Of a DNA stretch of 15,228 nucleotides, positions 14,539 through 15,228 are shown one piece after another; the stretch's first letter is position 1, and each line of letters starts with the position of its first letter. The stretch is from BMS3ABIN03 sp964418885 (GTDB taxonomy: Bacteria > Bacteroidota > Ignavibacteria > Ignavibacteriales > Ignavibacteriaceae). The stretch spans positions 1 through 15,228 of the forward strand of contig CAYQNW010000084.1 of assembly GCA_964418885.1 (NCBI GenBank). The letters are read 5' to 3'. Below the pieces are notes generated by a model. It did not search any database. It was not told the origin of the DNA and worked only from the letters and a program-made list of their open reading frames with translations. The translations under genes were made by a program, and so were the position numbers.

Positions 14539-15126
14539 ATGAAAATTAATTCAGATTCCATTGTTCAGTCAATTCTTCGTTTTCTTATTGTTTCGGGAGT
14601 TGTGATAATTGGTGGGTATTTAGTCTATGAAAAATCTGTATTTATTTCTACCCAGTGGCCATACCAGTTTTTTAGTTCGGGAATAACATTAGGAATTGCA
14701 TACGCAGCGTTCTGCGACAATCACATTCGTGAAGGAATTGCAATGCTTCTTGGATGGTATCTTATTCTTACGTTGTCTCCACCCGGTCATAATAGCTGGT
14801 TATTTATTCTTTTCGGTGCCTATGTTATTTTAATTGCTTATGCTGTTTACTATTATCTTCGTATTATTAAAAAATCTTTTGCTTCAAATAGTTTAGTCCG
14901 TATCATTATTGCCTGTGTACTTATAGCTGTAACCAATAGTATAATTGTACTCGTGTTAGTTTTAATTACTCTTCCTGCATCATCTGCTAATCTGGTAATT
15001 AGATTGGAAGGAATGTTTTTGAATTTGAAGATCGGTGCCGGTTTAGGTTTATTATTTGGATTTGGTGCAGAGCTGGCGGATTATGTTGCCAAAACTTATA
15101 TGAAGCAGAAAAAAGTTGTTGTCTGA
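14539..15126 (+). CDS. Multi-pass membrane protein of unknown function
   Basis: I do not recognise a family for this 195-aa protein. It is very hydrophobic, with about five or six likely transmembrane segments (roughly 13-30, 46-59, 64-80, 86-108, 118-145 and 160-182). Short charged connectors include a CDNHIREG segment (59-66) and RIIKKS (108-113), and the tail is basic (MKQKKVVV). No signal peptide with a cleavage site, catalytic motif, or cysteine pair stands out. The glycine-rich last helix (IGAGLGLLFGFGAELADY, about 167-184) might pack closely or line a channel, but this is speculative. The start is secured by a strong Shine-Dalgarno. It stands alone on the plus strand, flanked on both sides by copies of the hairpin repeat, with a palindrome directly ahead of it. 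Confidence 0.7.
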   Translation: MKINSDSIVQSILRFLIVSGVVIIGGYLVYEKSVFISTQWPYQFFSSGITLGIAYAAFCDNHIREGIAMLLGWYLILTLSPPGHNSWLFILFGAYVILIAYAVYYYLRIIKKSFASNSLVRIIIACVLIAVTNSIIVLVLVLITLPASSANLVIRLEGMFLNLKIGAGLGLLFGFGAELADYVAKTYMKQKKVVV

Positions 15127-15130
15127 TAAT

Positions 15131-15228
15131 ATTTAACCTCACCCTTCGATCCCTCTCATTGATAAGGAGAGGGAAACAGGGAGAGGTCGATTGAGAGTTT
15201 AGCCAAATTATAATATTTTGCATTTGCT
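15131..15228. repeat. Dispersed hairpin repeat, copy 2 (reaches the window edge)
   Basis: This matches copy 1 in order and length apart from small gaps. The inner stem is CCCTCTC (15151-15157) with GAGAGGG (15167-15173), and the outer stem is CCTC-A-CCC (15137-15144) with GGG-A-GAGG (15179-15186). A short link GGGAAACAGG is shared with copy 1, and the tail (CCAAATTATA followed by TTTGCATTTGCT) is nearly identical. It begins a few bases after the stop of the membrane-protein gene. The last shared base of copy 1 coincides with the window end, so this copy may continue outside. Confidence 0.85.

Noticed and set aside
14999..15223. A minus-strand ORF of 74 aa at the right end
   Set aside because: It lies across the end of the membrane-protein gene and the hairpin repeat and has no coding signature.

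Overview
This window comes from an AT-rich bacterial chromosome, most likely of the Bacteroidota/Chlorobiota/Ignavibacteria (FCB) group. That placement is inferred from the low GC, separate secD and secF genes (typical Bacteroidetes carry a fused SecDF), a TTG-N20-TAnnTTTG promoter upstream of secD that fits the Bacteroidota type, and the overall feel of the proteins. I could not run a homology search, so the lineage is a guess. No RNA gene, CRISPR array, transposase or phage gene is visible.

Layout, left to right. Positions 1-2254 (minus strand) hold cytochrome bd oxidase: cydA followed 11 bp later by cydB, whose 3' end is cut by the window edge. A 361-bp divergent promoter region separates cydA from a small plus-strand STAS-domain protein (2616-2969). 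Positions 3050-6165 (minus) are secD then secF, the Sec translocon accessory pair, with an intrinsic terminator just past secF and a plausible promoter ahead of secD. Positions 6319-9543 (minus) form a compact nucleoside-salvage operon read in the order cytidine deaminase, thymidine kinase, CNT-type nucleoside transporter, purine nucleoside phosphorylase: import, deamination, phosphorylation and phosphorolysis in one transcript. Positions 9745-11645 (minus) are a membrane-anchored family 2 glycosyltransferase overlapping a SAM methyltransferase that starts with GTG.

From 12014 onward the genes are on the plus strand and are looser, accessory-type: a secreted alpha/beta hydrolase of the peptidase S33 kind, a secreted SMP-30-like six-bladed beta-propeller, and a multi-pass membrane protein of unknown function. 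The last two are each followed by a copy of a roughly 100-bp repeat made of a C-rich/G-rich imperfect palindrome plus a conserved AT-rich tail. The two copies differ in the stem bases yet keep pairing.

Most of the window is ordinary housekeeping content. I did not find a convincing new defence, mobile or regulatory system. The paired hairpin repeat, the divergent trimeric-type PNP, the orphan STAS gene and the glycosyltransferase-methyltransferase couple are the points most worth a second look.
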